Shown piece after piece: positions 11,851-22,988 of a DNA stretch of 64,000 nucleotides. The notes under the pieces are model-generated. The model was not told the DNA's origin and made no database searches. It saw nothing but the letters and a program-made list of their open reading frames with translations. The position numbers and the translations under genes were made by a program. Within the stretch, counting starts at the first letter, position 1; every line of letters begins with the position of its first letter. This DNA comes from Thuidium tamariscinum (Eukaryota; Streptophyta; Bryopsida; Hypnales; Thuidiaceae): contig OX344751.2 of the NCBI GenBank assembly GCA_947034885.2, positions 36,445,582-36,509,581 of the forward strand. The letters are read 5' to 3'.

Positions 11851-13658
11851 TTAAGACTCGGCAGCAAGGTTAACACCGTAAAAGGGTCTCATCTTTTTGC
11901 AGTCGAGATTGTCGCCAGGGGAAATATTCAGCCGGCTGCAAAAATCCCTGAAATACCTCACTCGATTGTCCGCCTGCGCACTCTGTTTGCCGCACTCCAA
12001 GTTTCCATTGATAATGTCGATGGTAACTCCAAAACCTGGGACGCGGTTGGCAGCTTTGTCGGCGCTGTTCGGTTTCCAGTTTCCAGTTATGACATCATGG
12101 ATGTGAGGGATGACGTTGTCTCCATACTGATTCCAAAACCAGAGGCTGGCTTTGAAAGAGATCAGAGGGTCTGTTGCCACCAGATCCGGATTGCCGAGGA
12201 GATTAATTTTCAAGTAATTGCCACAAGTGCCGTAATTGTAATTCCTGTGGACATACCGATTTAGATGTTACAGATCTCTTCAAGGACATAGAAGTGTTCA
12301 TGACATAACACAACGTGTCATAAGTACCGAGACATATATACTATCGAACGACACGTCAATGAACAATCTACTAAATGATATAATTAGCCTATTCGTAATA
12401 GTGTGAAATCACTCCTTTGACCCCACTCTGAACATATGCCATGAATGGATTGAAGTTTTTCTGCCAACTGTTTGACTTCAGAGAAAAAAAGGAACCAACA
12501 GAAAACAAGTGGTCATACATTTAAAAAAGATCTGAACCAAGAGGGAAATAATACTTGTGGCTCTAAACACTTTTGATTCAAAGCTGCAGTTCAAAGTTGC
12601 AGCTCAAAGTTGCAACGCTGGGACCAAAACTCCAATTTGGGATAGAAGCCAACTCAATACTTATAGAATGAGCCCTACGAGTTGTTGTCATCCGAAAAAG
12701 AAGAGAATTCAAATACAATCAAGGAAAAAAATGTGTTCAAAGTGGAGCGAAACGAGAGGCAACACACACTCTAATTCCACAAGAACTCGATGATACCGGT
12801 ACATTGGTGAACAATATACTAAACACGAGACTCTCTCACTGACAGTCTCACTGTGATAACTAGCAACCATGAACATGAACATGGAGATGAAAATGAAAAA
12901 CGCTTTGAAGAGTACAATACCACGAAAGTTGGAGAGGGCCACGACCATTGAAATGCTTTCCATTACAAGGAAACTCCGGCCGGTCATGGTCGCAGTAAGG
13001 GTCATTGGTCTGCTCACTAATCGCCTTCAGCCCTGAAACAAAGAGGAAGTACAAACCGGTTAGGACTTACAGAGTCAGCCTTCGCCATGTACGTGCAGGC
13101 AAAACTGTCAGGCAAAAGTGTGCAGTGCAATGGATGATACCCATTTCTTGCGGTTGCAATAAACGTCTCAATTGTTGATAAACAAACAATCAAACTAAAC
13201 TAAAACCAAACCAAAAACGAATCAACCAACCAACCTGACGTTTCTTGCGTGACATGTGCCGCAAACGCCGCGATTTCCCGCTTCCGTGTGTTGCTATCGC
13301 CCGTAGTTCCAAACTGCGGGAAAGACTTTGAAGCTTCAATGAGCTTATCGTAACTGTAGAACGGGAGATGGCCAGGAAAGAGCTGCTCATACAAATTTCT
13401 CGTCAAGATGTCGCCCAAGCCACCACCTCCAGACGGAGGACTAGGCGGGGTTCCGCCAGTGCAAGGGCCTCCAATACAGCCAGGCCCGCAGTAGTCGTTT
13501 CCTCGCCCACAAAACCCAAACCGGCTACAACAATTGTTCGAGTCGGGACACGGTGAGGCAGCAGTGCACTCCCCATCTGCCACGACCGTCAAAACAATGC
13601 TGAATGCAATCAGCATTGCCAGAGCCACACCCATTGCTCCCTTCATCGCCATGGCCAT
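11851..13658 (-). CDS. GH19 chitinase with hevein domain, copy 1
   Basis: A predicted secreted endochitinase that would cleave beta-1,4-GlcNAc polymers of fungal walls. Exons (minus): 13235-13658, 12921-13032 and 11851-12244, joined at GT-AG sites in phases 1 and 2. The product is 309 aa. Residues 1-27 form a signal peptide. Residues 28-66 are a chitin-binding domain with eight Cys (31, 37, 43, 44, 50, 57, 61, 66). A short Pro/Gly linker precedes the GH19 domain. The catalytic Glu candidates are E139 (in QET) and E148 (in SEQ); GRGPLQLSW and NYNYG follow. [13 protein letters not shown] and NLDC near the C terminus resemble class I/II chitinases. Unusual points are Gln where the family has His before the catalytic Glu, and a shortened loop between the two Glu. 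The start was chosen because MAxAxKGAMG is conserved in all three copies. Confidence 0.93.
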
Positions 13659-13759
13659 AATTCTCAACCTCCCTTCCCAAGTCCAAGCCCCAACGTCCAA
13701 GCCCTAAAAACCCTAAACCCTTCGGAAACCCACAATGCCAAGTCCCAGCAGAAAGCACA

Positions 13760-13774
13760 GATACACAAGTTAGA
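13760..13774 (-). promoter_or_regulatory. Degenerated TATA position of chitinase copy 1
   Basis: Aligned with the TATAAAAA and TATAAATA boxes of copies 3 and 2, this site reads TCTAACTTGTGTATCTG on the minus strand and has no TATA consensus. The flanking words (CTTTCTGCTGGGACTTG) are conserved, so the alignment is secure. Confidence 0.6.
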
Positions 13775-13788
13775 GGGTTAGTGGAAGA

Positions 13789-13850
13789 GTACGTACCGGA
13801 GCATATGCTGATCAGATAATGTTGTGTAAGCTCGATGCCGCGTCAGGTGA
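13789..13850 (-). promoter_or_regulatory. Conserved upstream block, chitinase copy 1
   Basis: A ~60-bp block containing the palindromic TGCTGATCAG and the word GTGTAAGCTCGATGCCGC. It recurs upstream of copies 2 (24889-24950) and 3 (31001-31060) at a similar distance from the start codon. A W-box-like TTGACC sits at 13893-13898 on the plus strand in this copy only. Whether the block is regulatory or simply co-duplicated is not known. Confidence 0.5.
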
Positions 13851-14180
13851 TCCTTAGGAAGTGGTTCGAGAATCCCTCTGCGGTGACGACCATTGACCAT
13901 TGCAGACTCGTTCAGGAACGTGGGCGGACTAGCAGATTCGTGGGTGGACTTGCAGCTGGGTTATCCTGAAAGCGCGAGAGAGATGACGAGAGAGATGACG
14001 GGAGAAGTGTACATTGTCAGTCTCCGACAGAGTACGACCTGCCCTTGGATAAGCTGCACAACTAAGTTAAGCTTACTTGTCTCTCGGGAAGTGAACGAAG
14101 ACTTGAGGACCATGCTGGCATTGGGCGAGGCGAGCCTGCGAGTGGACATCTGGAAGGGGAGTACTGCCCGAGGTATGCAA

Positions 14181-17039
14181 ACCCATTATGGATCCTGTTC
14201 CCGATTTTTGTCACTGGACATTGGGATTTGGGAAGTTAGTTGTTTATTTCTTTGTCCAATGTTTCCTGGGAAGTATCTCAAAGGTAGAGTGGTAGACCAG
14301 CCCATTCCCGTTTGCAACCCAATTCCATCAATTAGACCAGCCTATTTTCGTTACTTAGTTTTGGCCCATTTCCACCCAAACTAGCCTCCAATTCCTTTCA
14401 TTCTATGCCAAAATCAGGGTTTGTTATGACAAAATTAGGGATTTTATGAACAGCTGGGGTATGGTAGAGGTACCCATTACTATCCGGCATACCATCAACA
14501 ATCAATAAGGTACCCTATTTCCAACCAAGATTGAAATATGTTTAAATTCTTTCCTTGGAATGTGTCTTTTTGTACTTTTTTTAGGTTTGGACCAATAAGT
14601 TAATGACACACAAGTGAGCAAGAAAGTAGGAAGCAATGAGTAGAAAAGTAGTTCTTGAATGATTGGAATTGGATGATGTTAGATGTTGATTATGAGTCAA
14701 GCCCAACTTTTGCCTTTCAAAATTCATAGTAATTTCAATTCAAGAGATAAAATTACCAATTTCTTTTTGAAGGGAGTGAAACAGAATCCCATTGCAATTT
14801 ACCAAATTTTCTGCAATCTCCATCATTTCTTGTCAACACACCTCTCAAAATATTTGTTTTGCCTTGAACTACCCTAGATCATGTTTGATATGCTTATTTT
14901 ATCGATAATGGGTCCCCCTACCATAGCATATCACTTCTTTAATAGAGAATATCTAATACTTGATTAAGTGTTTATAGGATGTTAATGAGTTGTTTATCAC
15001 CCTAGTCTAGAGGCAGTTTTGTAATTTCGAAGCTAACGACTTTAGAGAAATTACAATTCATAGAGATTACAATTGTAATAAAAAAATTATAATTCCACTT
15101 TAGTTTGATCCATGAAATATGCATGCACCTCTAAAAAGTATGTGCCTCTCTTGGAATTGGCCACAACATAGCCAAATCACGGTGGCAGTAGGCATGTTTA
15201 CTTTATTCAAAGGACTTTTGAATGTATTTTTGATGATAGAAATTTCAAGCTCTAATGAAAAAGTAATGAAAAAGATGGAGGTACATTTAGTAGGGCACTT
15301 ATATCGGACTATCAATAGCAAGGATGTCATAAGCCATATACATTTATAATCGATGGTACCCAACTTGTGACACCTACAACCTTCAAAAAGATTGTTGGCA
15401 AATATTATTGATTCAATATTGTTTTAAGATGATTGTTGATTTAATGTTGGTTGATTGAAACATATTTATGTATATTGGAAAAATGTTGATTCCTATGTTA
15501 TATTGGATTATTGATTTTATGGCCATGTTCAAATATGCATACACCACAATTATAGGGTAAGATTGGCACATTGATGACAAATAATTAATTAAAGTTTCCA
15601 AAGTAACTTTAGTGCTTTCAAATTTAATTTTTAAAAGTTTAACATTATGTCAAAAAAATTCTTGATCGATAAGACGATAATTAACAACTAGCTTCAAAAG
15701 TCACTTAAATATTTGGAAGAAAATTTGAGAAAGATGAGCTCTATATACATATAGAGTGGTGGGAGGTAGAACAATCTATGTGGGATGTATAAATGGTAGG
15801 AATTAGTTGAAGCTCAACCACCCACAGTTTAGTCAAAAGCAAGAATTGTGCTTAAAGTTGAATTTCCTTTAGATGTTTTTTTAAGGTTCTAAGAAATTGT
15901 TTTAGAGTTGTTTCCCAAAACTATTCCTTGTATAGTCAAGTTGCCACTCTTGCATTGATTTTTGAATTTCAAAAAAAGATTAAATTTTATTCTTAAAAAA
16001 TTTCAAAAAGTACAAAAGAATTGAATTTTTTTTAAATTTCAATTTTTAAAAAGAATTCATAATTTTTAAAAAATATTAAAAAATATTATTTGATAAGACA
16101 GTCTTTTGGCCACATCAAATAGCTTATATGGTAGAGGTCTAGGCATTTTCAATGCGTTCCCACAATTTGGGAATCCACAATCTTCTAAAGGCCCAAAAAA
16201 TATCTAATGAGATCTATTTTAGATAGTATAGAAAAAAATTTGAAAAAAAAAGACTTTGAACTAAATGAACATGAAAAATCAAGCTAACTTTCATCTTTGA
16301 AAAATACTTTTGAGATTTTAAGACTACAATTAAAAGCTATGGGCAAATTCAAAGAGTTCTTTTTTGTTTTTTTTGCATTTTCAAACATCCACTCTAAATG
16401 TTGTCAATAATGTTTTTAGAAGATTTAAAATCAATAATGTTTTGGGGATATGAAAATTAGATTTATTTCTTAGATTTTCTTAATTCAAATTTTTTTATTC
16501 TACTACGCCAAAATGAAGTCTAAAATTCTATCTTGAATACAATTTCTATGTTTTGGCAATGAGCAATTAAGCTCTCATCTTCAAAGTTATCTCATATCTT
16601 TAAAGGGCTTATAAAAAACAATGGATCTCATTATAAAAACAATGTCTACACCCATCAATCTCACTAATTGTCAATGAAGAAATTTCCTTCACTTCAATTG
16701 CTAGTAAATATTTTCTTGATGGTAGATAGTCTTTGAACTTTAATTTGAACTTTTTGACTAACATAGAACTTTTTCTTTTAATATAACTTGGTCATTCAAT
16801 TCTTTCTAAATTGAAAAAAAAAATCATTTAATTTTTTTCAAGCATTCTTAAAAAAATTATTTTTCATTGATTCTATCCTATGAGTATACTAGTATTGTTT
16901 GAAATAATTATATATTGACATAATGAGGAAGTGACTTTATCACTTATAGATTGACTTAATGACTAAAATAATGGAATCATAAAATTGTTTGCATAATCTC
17001 AAAGTTTCATGTCAATTCTATTACAATTTTTTTGATATA
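14181..17039. other. Intergenic, repeat-rich
   Basis: No gene seen. 15900-16200 resembles the non-coding element at 18926-19286: both have TTGAATTTC followed by A-rich DNA, then a GACAGTCxxxxGGCCACATCA-like word and AATGCGTTCCCA. It is therefore a diverged member of that family. 16860-17039 is plain AT-rich DNA. Confidence 0.4.
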
Positions 17040-18919
17040 CACTACAAAAAATAGGGAATAAATGACTTCATTAATGAATGTAGGAAAATCATTTGAGAAA
17101 ATTTCATTGCAAAATGACTTGGAGCCTTGGAGTCATTGTGGACAAGTCACGCATTGTAATGACTTGAAGTGTATTATCACCATCCATTTCAGACTTGGAT
17201 GAAAGAAGGATGAGAGAATCTACGTGGTAGATGGGATTTTTGGACAAATTTTTTAAAAAGGGAAGGTAGCTGCTCATATCTAGCAAAATTTTAGTGGATG
17301 GGCCATGACGTCATCAATTTTGCACTAATTTTGGAGTTATAGTGAAGTCATGGAGAAGTGGATGTGGATGGACAAGTTAGCAATATCCGAAGTTATTTGA
17401 AAGTCATTTTGGAGTTATGATGAAGTCATGGGGAAGTTGACATAGACAAATTTGCTCTAGGCATTAGAAAGGATTGACACATGAAACTTATGGGTTCACC
17501 TATTTGACTTCCTCAAAAAATGTATGTGGTTGTCCTAAGTCTCTTCACTTCATGTAAAGAAAGTGTGACAAGAACTGCACAAGATGTCTCTATACAAGGA
17601 TTTTTTACACAAAAAGGAGTTCAAGAGCCCTTATCCTCAATATATTACAATTAGGTAATTGCGTTTAGACATTTTGTAGCGTGGCTAGAGTTGTGATGTA
17701 GTCTCTTCCAATAATTTGGGGCCCCATCAAGTCATTTCGTAGTTAGTAAAGTTGCAACGTAGTCACGTTAAATAATTTAAAGTTTTGTTCAACCATTTTG
17801 TAATGCCAATACATTTGTGACTTGTAATAGAACTGTACAAAGAGACTACTTTCATCCTATGCTACATATTGGTGTCTTCAAAATTGGAAAGTCTACTTTC
17901 ATGATACCAACACATCTTCCATTGGTCTCACCAATATCCGGATTAAGAAGACGATTGATAGTTTCAATATAGACAAAGCTCCATGGTAGTAGTACCTTAA
18001 ATCCATTAAGAATACGTAGCCCACTGCTAGATATGCAAGATAACTTATTGTGTCCTATTTCACTTGGGTGACGATTTGAATCAAAAGGTGAAGGAGAATT
18101 AATGATGTCAAAACAAAAAACTATGTACAAAAAAATGCCTAAAGTCGTTTACTAATTTGTTGGAATGAAAGGTATCATAGAAAGTTATGAGAAATCTCTA
18201 AAGGCATCCTATATTGCCTTCCAATAATCCACATGTGAATTATGCCCACATCTATAAATAACCTTGCTCGTCATTAGAATGGAAAACAACAACTATGACC
18301 GTAAATCCACCTTGGCCATCAGTCATTCTAGAGTCACATAGCAGTAATTCTCGAGTTGTGTAGCAATAGCCCTAGAATGATTGACTGCCACGTCAACAAA
18401 TCTCTTAGCCCATCCTTGGGGTCGAAATCATTACATGTCTCTTTGTATTAGTGCAGAAGTCATTTTGGAGTCACTAAAAAGTTAACTAAATATACTTCTT
18501 CAAAGTCTTACAATGGCTTCATGTTGAAACTTTTGGACTTCCTACCCAATTGTTGAAAAATCAGGCAGCATAGCCGACTGTAAACCATGAACTCATTTTA
18601 TAATCAATAAATAGTTATTGGAAGTAGTATTCAATGACATCTTATAGTCTGGAGTAACTGTCTTATGATGAAGACTGCCACGTATGACTTTCTTGAGCTC
18701 CCAATGATAATCTCGTTTAAAGAGTGAATATAAAAATATAGATGGAAGTCAGACTTCATCACTCCTTACACAAGCAGTTACAAAAATGACTTCCAAAATG
18801 ACTTTAGCCTTGTGGCTACGCAATGGCTAGTGCAATTATGGAATGCGCAGTCATTTTTCAGCTGTTTCGAACATCTAGTCATTTTTTGCAGTCACATTTA
18901 TCCCTGCTTTTTTGTAGTG
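17040..18919. mobile_element. Non-autonomous CACTA-type element (1.88 kb)
   Basis: The ends are CACTACAAAAAATAGGGA and, reverse-complemented at the right, CACTACAAAAAAGCAGGGA. The flanks are ATA (17037-17039) and AGA (18920-18922), a 3-bp duplication with one mismatch. The word AGTCATTTT or its inverse AAAATGACT occurs many times in direct and inverted orientation near both ends, like the subterminal repeats typical of En/Spm elements. The open frames inside (for example 17852-18130) show no transposase motif. Confidence 0.75.
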
Positions 18920-18925
18920 AGAAGA

Positions 18926-19286
18926 TTGCAATCATCATAAGAGGATTTCTGGGCCCCCAGGAGACCGTTTCAGGGGTGTTCCCCGAAATTGTTCCCACTG
19001 CTGCAGACCAGCACCCTGCTGGTCTGAATTTTTGAATTTCGAAAAAAAAAAATTAAAATTTTTTTTTTTCAAAAAACTTCAGAATGTATTAAAGAGAAAA
19101 AAATGATTTAAAAAAATATTTTAAAAATATTTAATATTTAATTAAAATTAATAAAAAAATATTTTTTTCTGACGTGGCAGTCGCTCGACCACATCAGCAT
19201 CGCGTTCCTAGAGTTCCCAATGCGTTCCCAACGTCTGGGAACTCGCAGTCTCTTACAATAGCTGAAAATCCTCTTATGGTTGTAAC
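18926..19286. mobile_element. MITE-like element with CATAAGAGGATTT ends
   Basis: The left end TTGCAATCATCATAAGAGGATTTC faces AAAATCCTCTTATGGTTGTAA at the right. The interior is A/T-rich, followed by GACGTGGCAGTCGCTCGACC and repeated GCGTTCCCA words. Related interiors occur at 15900-16200 and 35640-35995. It lies within 10 bp of the end of the CACTA element. The target duplication is not resolved. Confidence 0.65.
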
Positions 19287-19524
19287 AACTTGTAGTATTC
19301 AAATACATTGATGGTAAGAGTTGATAGAATGTGGAATCAATGTCAATCGAATCCTACATCAAGCTTAGTTCAATGGAATATAAATATCATGCTATTATTG
19401 TAGTCATATGTAATTTTGATTTTTGAAACTTTGAACCAATGTTGAAACAACATTGTATTGGAATATGCATCAATCAGCTTTCCAAAAATCTATAATTTTA
19501 GCATACTTAAGTTTAGCAATACTA

Positions 19525-19803
19525 TGGTCAATTTCATTAAAATGGCGATAGTCCAATAAAATGGCATGACATTCCATTAAAATGGCATGATATTCCATTA
19601 AAATGGCACAACATTTCGTTAAAATGGCACATTTTCTTCCTCTACCACTAAGCCTCTATGTCAAAATGGTACACAATATATGTCAAAATGACACTTGAAC
19701 TTTGTCAAAGTGGCACATGGAATATATCAAAATGGCACTAGAATATGCTCGAGAATATGTCAAAATGGCACTCGGAATACCGCCATTTTAACGAAATTGA
19801 CCA
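19525..19803. mobile_element. TIR element with internal ATTAAAATGGCA repeats
   Basis: The ends are TGGTCAATTTCATTAAAATGG and the inverse of TGGTCAATTTCGTTAAAATGG. The interior is a tandem array of short words (CATTAAAATGGCATGACATT, TGTCAAAATGGCAC). It shares its end sequence with the smaller element at 27261-27423. Confidence 0.7.
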
Positions 19804-19892
19804 TTACTTTGCTATTGTGTTACTACCGAAGTTGTTTATAATTTATCATATATTGTTTAGATAGCTTTTAACAAAGTTGAAACATCATGTTA

Positions 19893-20777
19893 ACCCTTTA
19901 AGGACTAGTCGACCACTTTTTGGTTGATTTTTGCACTCTTAGTCTAATATTGTTCAAAATACATTTGATCACAAAAATCTCAAAGAGTGATGCAATTAGA
20001 GTGTCTTCATGCGCTTCAAACAAAACCAATTTTAAGAGAATTGGAGCACTAATGCATTAGCTATGAGGTTGCAAATTCAAATAGCCTAGACCCTAAAATA
20101 GGAAGTGTTCAACAAAAATACAAAAAAATATCAATCAATTTGTGAGATTTTTTTGTATCTTGATGTCTTAACTAGGCATAAGTGTTGCTTTGTAATCTCA
20201 TGAATACACCAAAGTAAACTTATGCATTGAAATTTATATAGTACAAATTCTAAAGGGTCATTCAAGTCATTGATTTTTGAGGATTAAGAGAAACAACTCA
20301 AATTCCAACAAGGCTCTAAAAGCAAACAATCATGATTTAGAACTATATTTTGCTTTCTTTAATGTACCAAATCTACACATTTTAGAAGGGTATTGCTTTT
20401 GATGACCATAGATGATTATTTTTTGGGAACTTCAAAAATTTGTAACTAATTTCAAAAAGCTTCAAAAAATATGAAACAATTGGGTTAGATGCCTTTTCTA
20501 CTTGCCTCTCGAGAAAAATTTACTGAAAAATATTTAAAGATGTTCTACCTCCCCAAAATTCAATTCTAGCCCTTAAAAGGTTGATTTATGGACCTCCTAC
20601 TTATTTATAGCAATTTGTACCATTGGATGAGTTTGGTTTTTTGTTAGGTTGAAGAATCTCCCTCATGGCAACACTTTATATGGTTTGATCTAAGATTACA
20701 TCCTTAGAGTGGCCACAAAATTCACTTCCTTGAAGAACTACGCCCGCCTCCCAAATCAACCACGGTCCTTAAAGAGT
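19893..20777. mobile_element. TIR element, ACCCxTxAAGGAC family (885 bp)
   Basis: The left TIR is ACCCTTTAAGGACTAG. The right TIR read inward is ACTCTTTAAGGACCGTGG. Both are flanked by TA (19891-19892 and 20778-20779). It is non-coding. Its right part resembles 57660-57797. Confidence 0.7.
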
Positions 20778-21813
20778 TAAGACAAGCATCAATATTTTCC
20801 AAGGTCATCCAATACCCATCCTTTTCTTCTATTGACAATTAGCACAATGAACCTAAATATGAACCTTTGTATAATAAGCGTAAGGAGAATTTTCAAGGTC
20901 TTCCATTTGCAATGTTATATTACTAAACCATGGCCCTCCATGAAAGTCATATGTGGCTCTTGCAAATATAGCCCAATTGCCATAGTCATCTCTTAATCTA
21001 GAAGGAATTTCTATTGACGTAATCACACCAAATACCTATAGATAAGTTGAATAGCTCTTTCAATGAATTTTTGATTCACTTCAATAAAAAGTGTCAATTA
21101 AATAAAAAATGAATTGGTAAATTATAGCATTGCATAACTCCAAGTGGTCATCCACACAAAATTCAAAATTTTTTGTAGTTTAGTAACAATATATTTATCT
21201 CTCCAATGCACACATCTTGTGCTACTTCATATGCACCCAAAGCCTCATATAAGTACTTATGGACTTTTAATCGTACTTTCATCAAATCTATACTTGTCTT
21301 AGATGTCAATTTTTAGTTTAGATTGCATGGTCTAAAAATTGGCATGTAGAATGTTGTCATTTTTATGAAAATTTTCATTGTTGTATTAGAAGTTAAAATA
21401 GTTATTTCAACTTTTTTGCGATTTGTATTTTCTATTTTGTAATTTTTTATTTGTATTTTGTGTTTTGCGATTTGTGTTTTGCATTAAGAAGATAACTCTA
21501 TATATACACATGGGGTAGTAGAAGGTAAGACAAACAATGTGGCAAAAGTAAATTAGTTCATAGTTTAAAAAAACCAAGGTTGATGTTCTGCAGCATTATG
21601 GCCCTATGGAAACATTGTACTACAGAGCCACTATCCTACACAACTACACGATTAGTAGGGTCCCGTGATCGGCATGGATCTAATATTTGGCTAAGTGGGT
21701 TGGGCCCACTTTCAATTATAGAATTTAACATCTTGCATATCATGAATGCTTGAAATTGGAATGCAATATAACCAAAAGTAATATTCTTTTGTAGTCATGT
21801 TCCATGGATGTCA
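20778..21813. other. Intergenic, no recognisable gene
   Basis: AT-rich with no supported frame. 21390-21490 contains short repeated GATTTGTATTTT/TTTTGCGATTTG words. A locally GC-richer stretch at 21590-21720 has no recognisable coding or RNA signal. Confidence 0.35.
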
Positions 21814-22182
21814 ACCCCTAAAGGACTAATGCCTTTTCTTTGCAAAAAAATGCTTGAAATAGCTATTTCTATAGTAAAAAGTTAAAAAACTTGAAATTTT
21901 TTCATGCATCTGACCATGGGATCTTACACCTAGTTAGTGTGAGAATGCATGTGTGGAAAAAATTTCAGAAATTTTGACCACATAGATTGCAATATATGTG
22001 TGTTTAAAGTAAAAAAAACAAGTTTTTCATCACATTATTGGATTGAATTATTTGACTTTGAATGTTCTTAACTTTAATTTTGTGCACTACAAAATAGTAA
22101 GCTTTGAATGTTTATTGTAGAGAATTGAGTTGAGACTCTACGAAAAAATATACAAATTTTTATTCTTTACAAAATTGTTGTA
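21814..22182 (+). mobile_element. Truncated ACCCCTAAAGG-family element
   Basis: It starts ACCCCTAAAGGACTAATGCC and follows the interior of the full element at 31426-32347 in diverged form (for example the ATTGAGTTGAGA-CTC-TA word). It stops at ACAAAATTGTTG, where sequence homologous to the chitinase 3' flank begins (CAGGTGCAATGATAAATTCC). The right half and right TIR are missing, so this point is a duplication or recombination junction. Confidence 0.7.
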
Positions 22183-22988
22183 CAGGTGCAATGATAAATT
22201 CCACTACTGACATCTGAAGGATCAAAGAGTGTTTGTTTGAACCTTTCATCTCTAAATTCCTCTTCCGAAGTTCCAGAATATAACACATATTGACATTCTT
22301 GGGTATTTGAAATCCCACAATCTCTTTGAGGATTAATTCCTGGTCACCTATTGACTAGCTTCTGAAATTTCATAAATTCAGACATTTCTCTCCAGTCCCT
22401 TGGGAAGCAACAGCCATCATCAGTGTCAGTCATTCAAAACCCCAATCATAAAAGATTAATTTTCATGGCATTACATTTCTAAAACATTCTTGAAAGGAGC
22501 TAGAAACACCATTTCTACGAATACAAGAATTTGGGTATCTAAATTGGACAGATTTGTTGGCACTGATCCTCACAACTTTAGTTCAACGGCAGTAATCAAT
22601 AACATCCTTAGTGTACCACAGCGAAAGGGTGAGCGGAAAACACTGGTTTAGAATATGAGTCATATCCTAAAGCTTCAACTTCTGTTGAATATAATCAAAC
22701 GTGAAAGCTGGAAAACTTTCCACGAGTTCATATTTACATAAATATCCTCTTCGGTGTACTGTAAATCATTTACATACACACAAAACCAGGGGTTGCCTTT
22801 GCCTCTATTTTCCTAGTAAGGCATACCAGGTATAAGAGGCAATGCAGGAAATGTTCAACAAATTCCATTACTTACTGTTTGATATGCACCTTCCTTTTGA
22901 AACTCACTCCTGCGTGTCGTTAATCTTCATCTTAACGAACTTATGGCGAACATCAGTCGAAAACATACATTACAAAACTAGGAAGTAC

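Larger units (their letters stand above)
11105..14180 (-). repeat. Chitinase segmental duplication, copy 1
   Basis: This segment is alignable by eye with 22182-25889 and with 26478-26716 plus 29094-31420. The shared sequence runs from about 700 bp beyond the stop codon, through the gene, to about 500 bp upstream of the start. Copy 1 lacks the two MITEs seen in copy 2, so it provides the empty sites. Confidence 0.85.

Noticed and set aside
11809-12264. 151-codon plus-strand open frame
   Set aside because: It is antisense to chitinase exon 3; the minus-strand frame carries the GH19 motifs and is conserved in three copies.
13100-13130. Mini-exon in chitinase intron 1
   Set aside because: The donor is not kept in copy 3 and no acceptor is shared. 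The three-exon models already close in frame in all copies.
13698-13722. AAACCCTAAA words as an interstitial telomere repeat
   Set aside because: Only two or three imperfect copies are present, in a 5' leader; such words are common in plant promoters.
17852-18130. Open frame inside the 1.88-kb CACTA element as a possible transposase
   Set aside because: It shows no transposase motif, is short, and lies in a non-autonomous element with subterminal repeats.
22085-22096. CACTACAAAAT as another CACTA element end
   Set aside because: It lies inside the truncated ACCCCTAAAGG element and has no partner end or flanking duplication.
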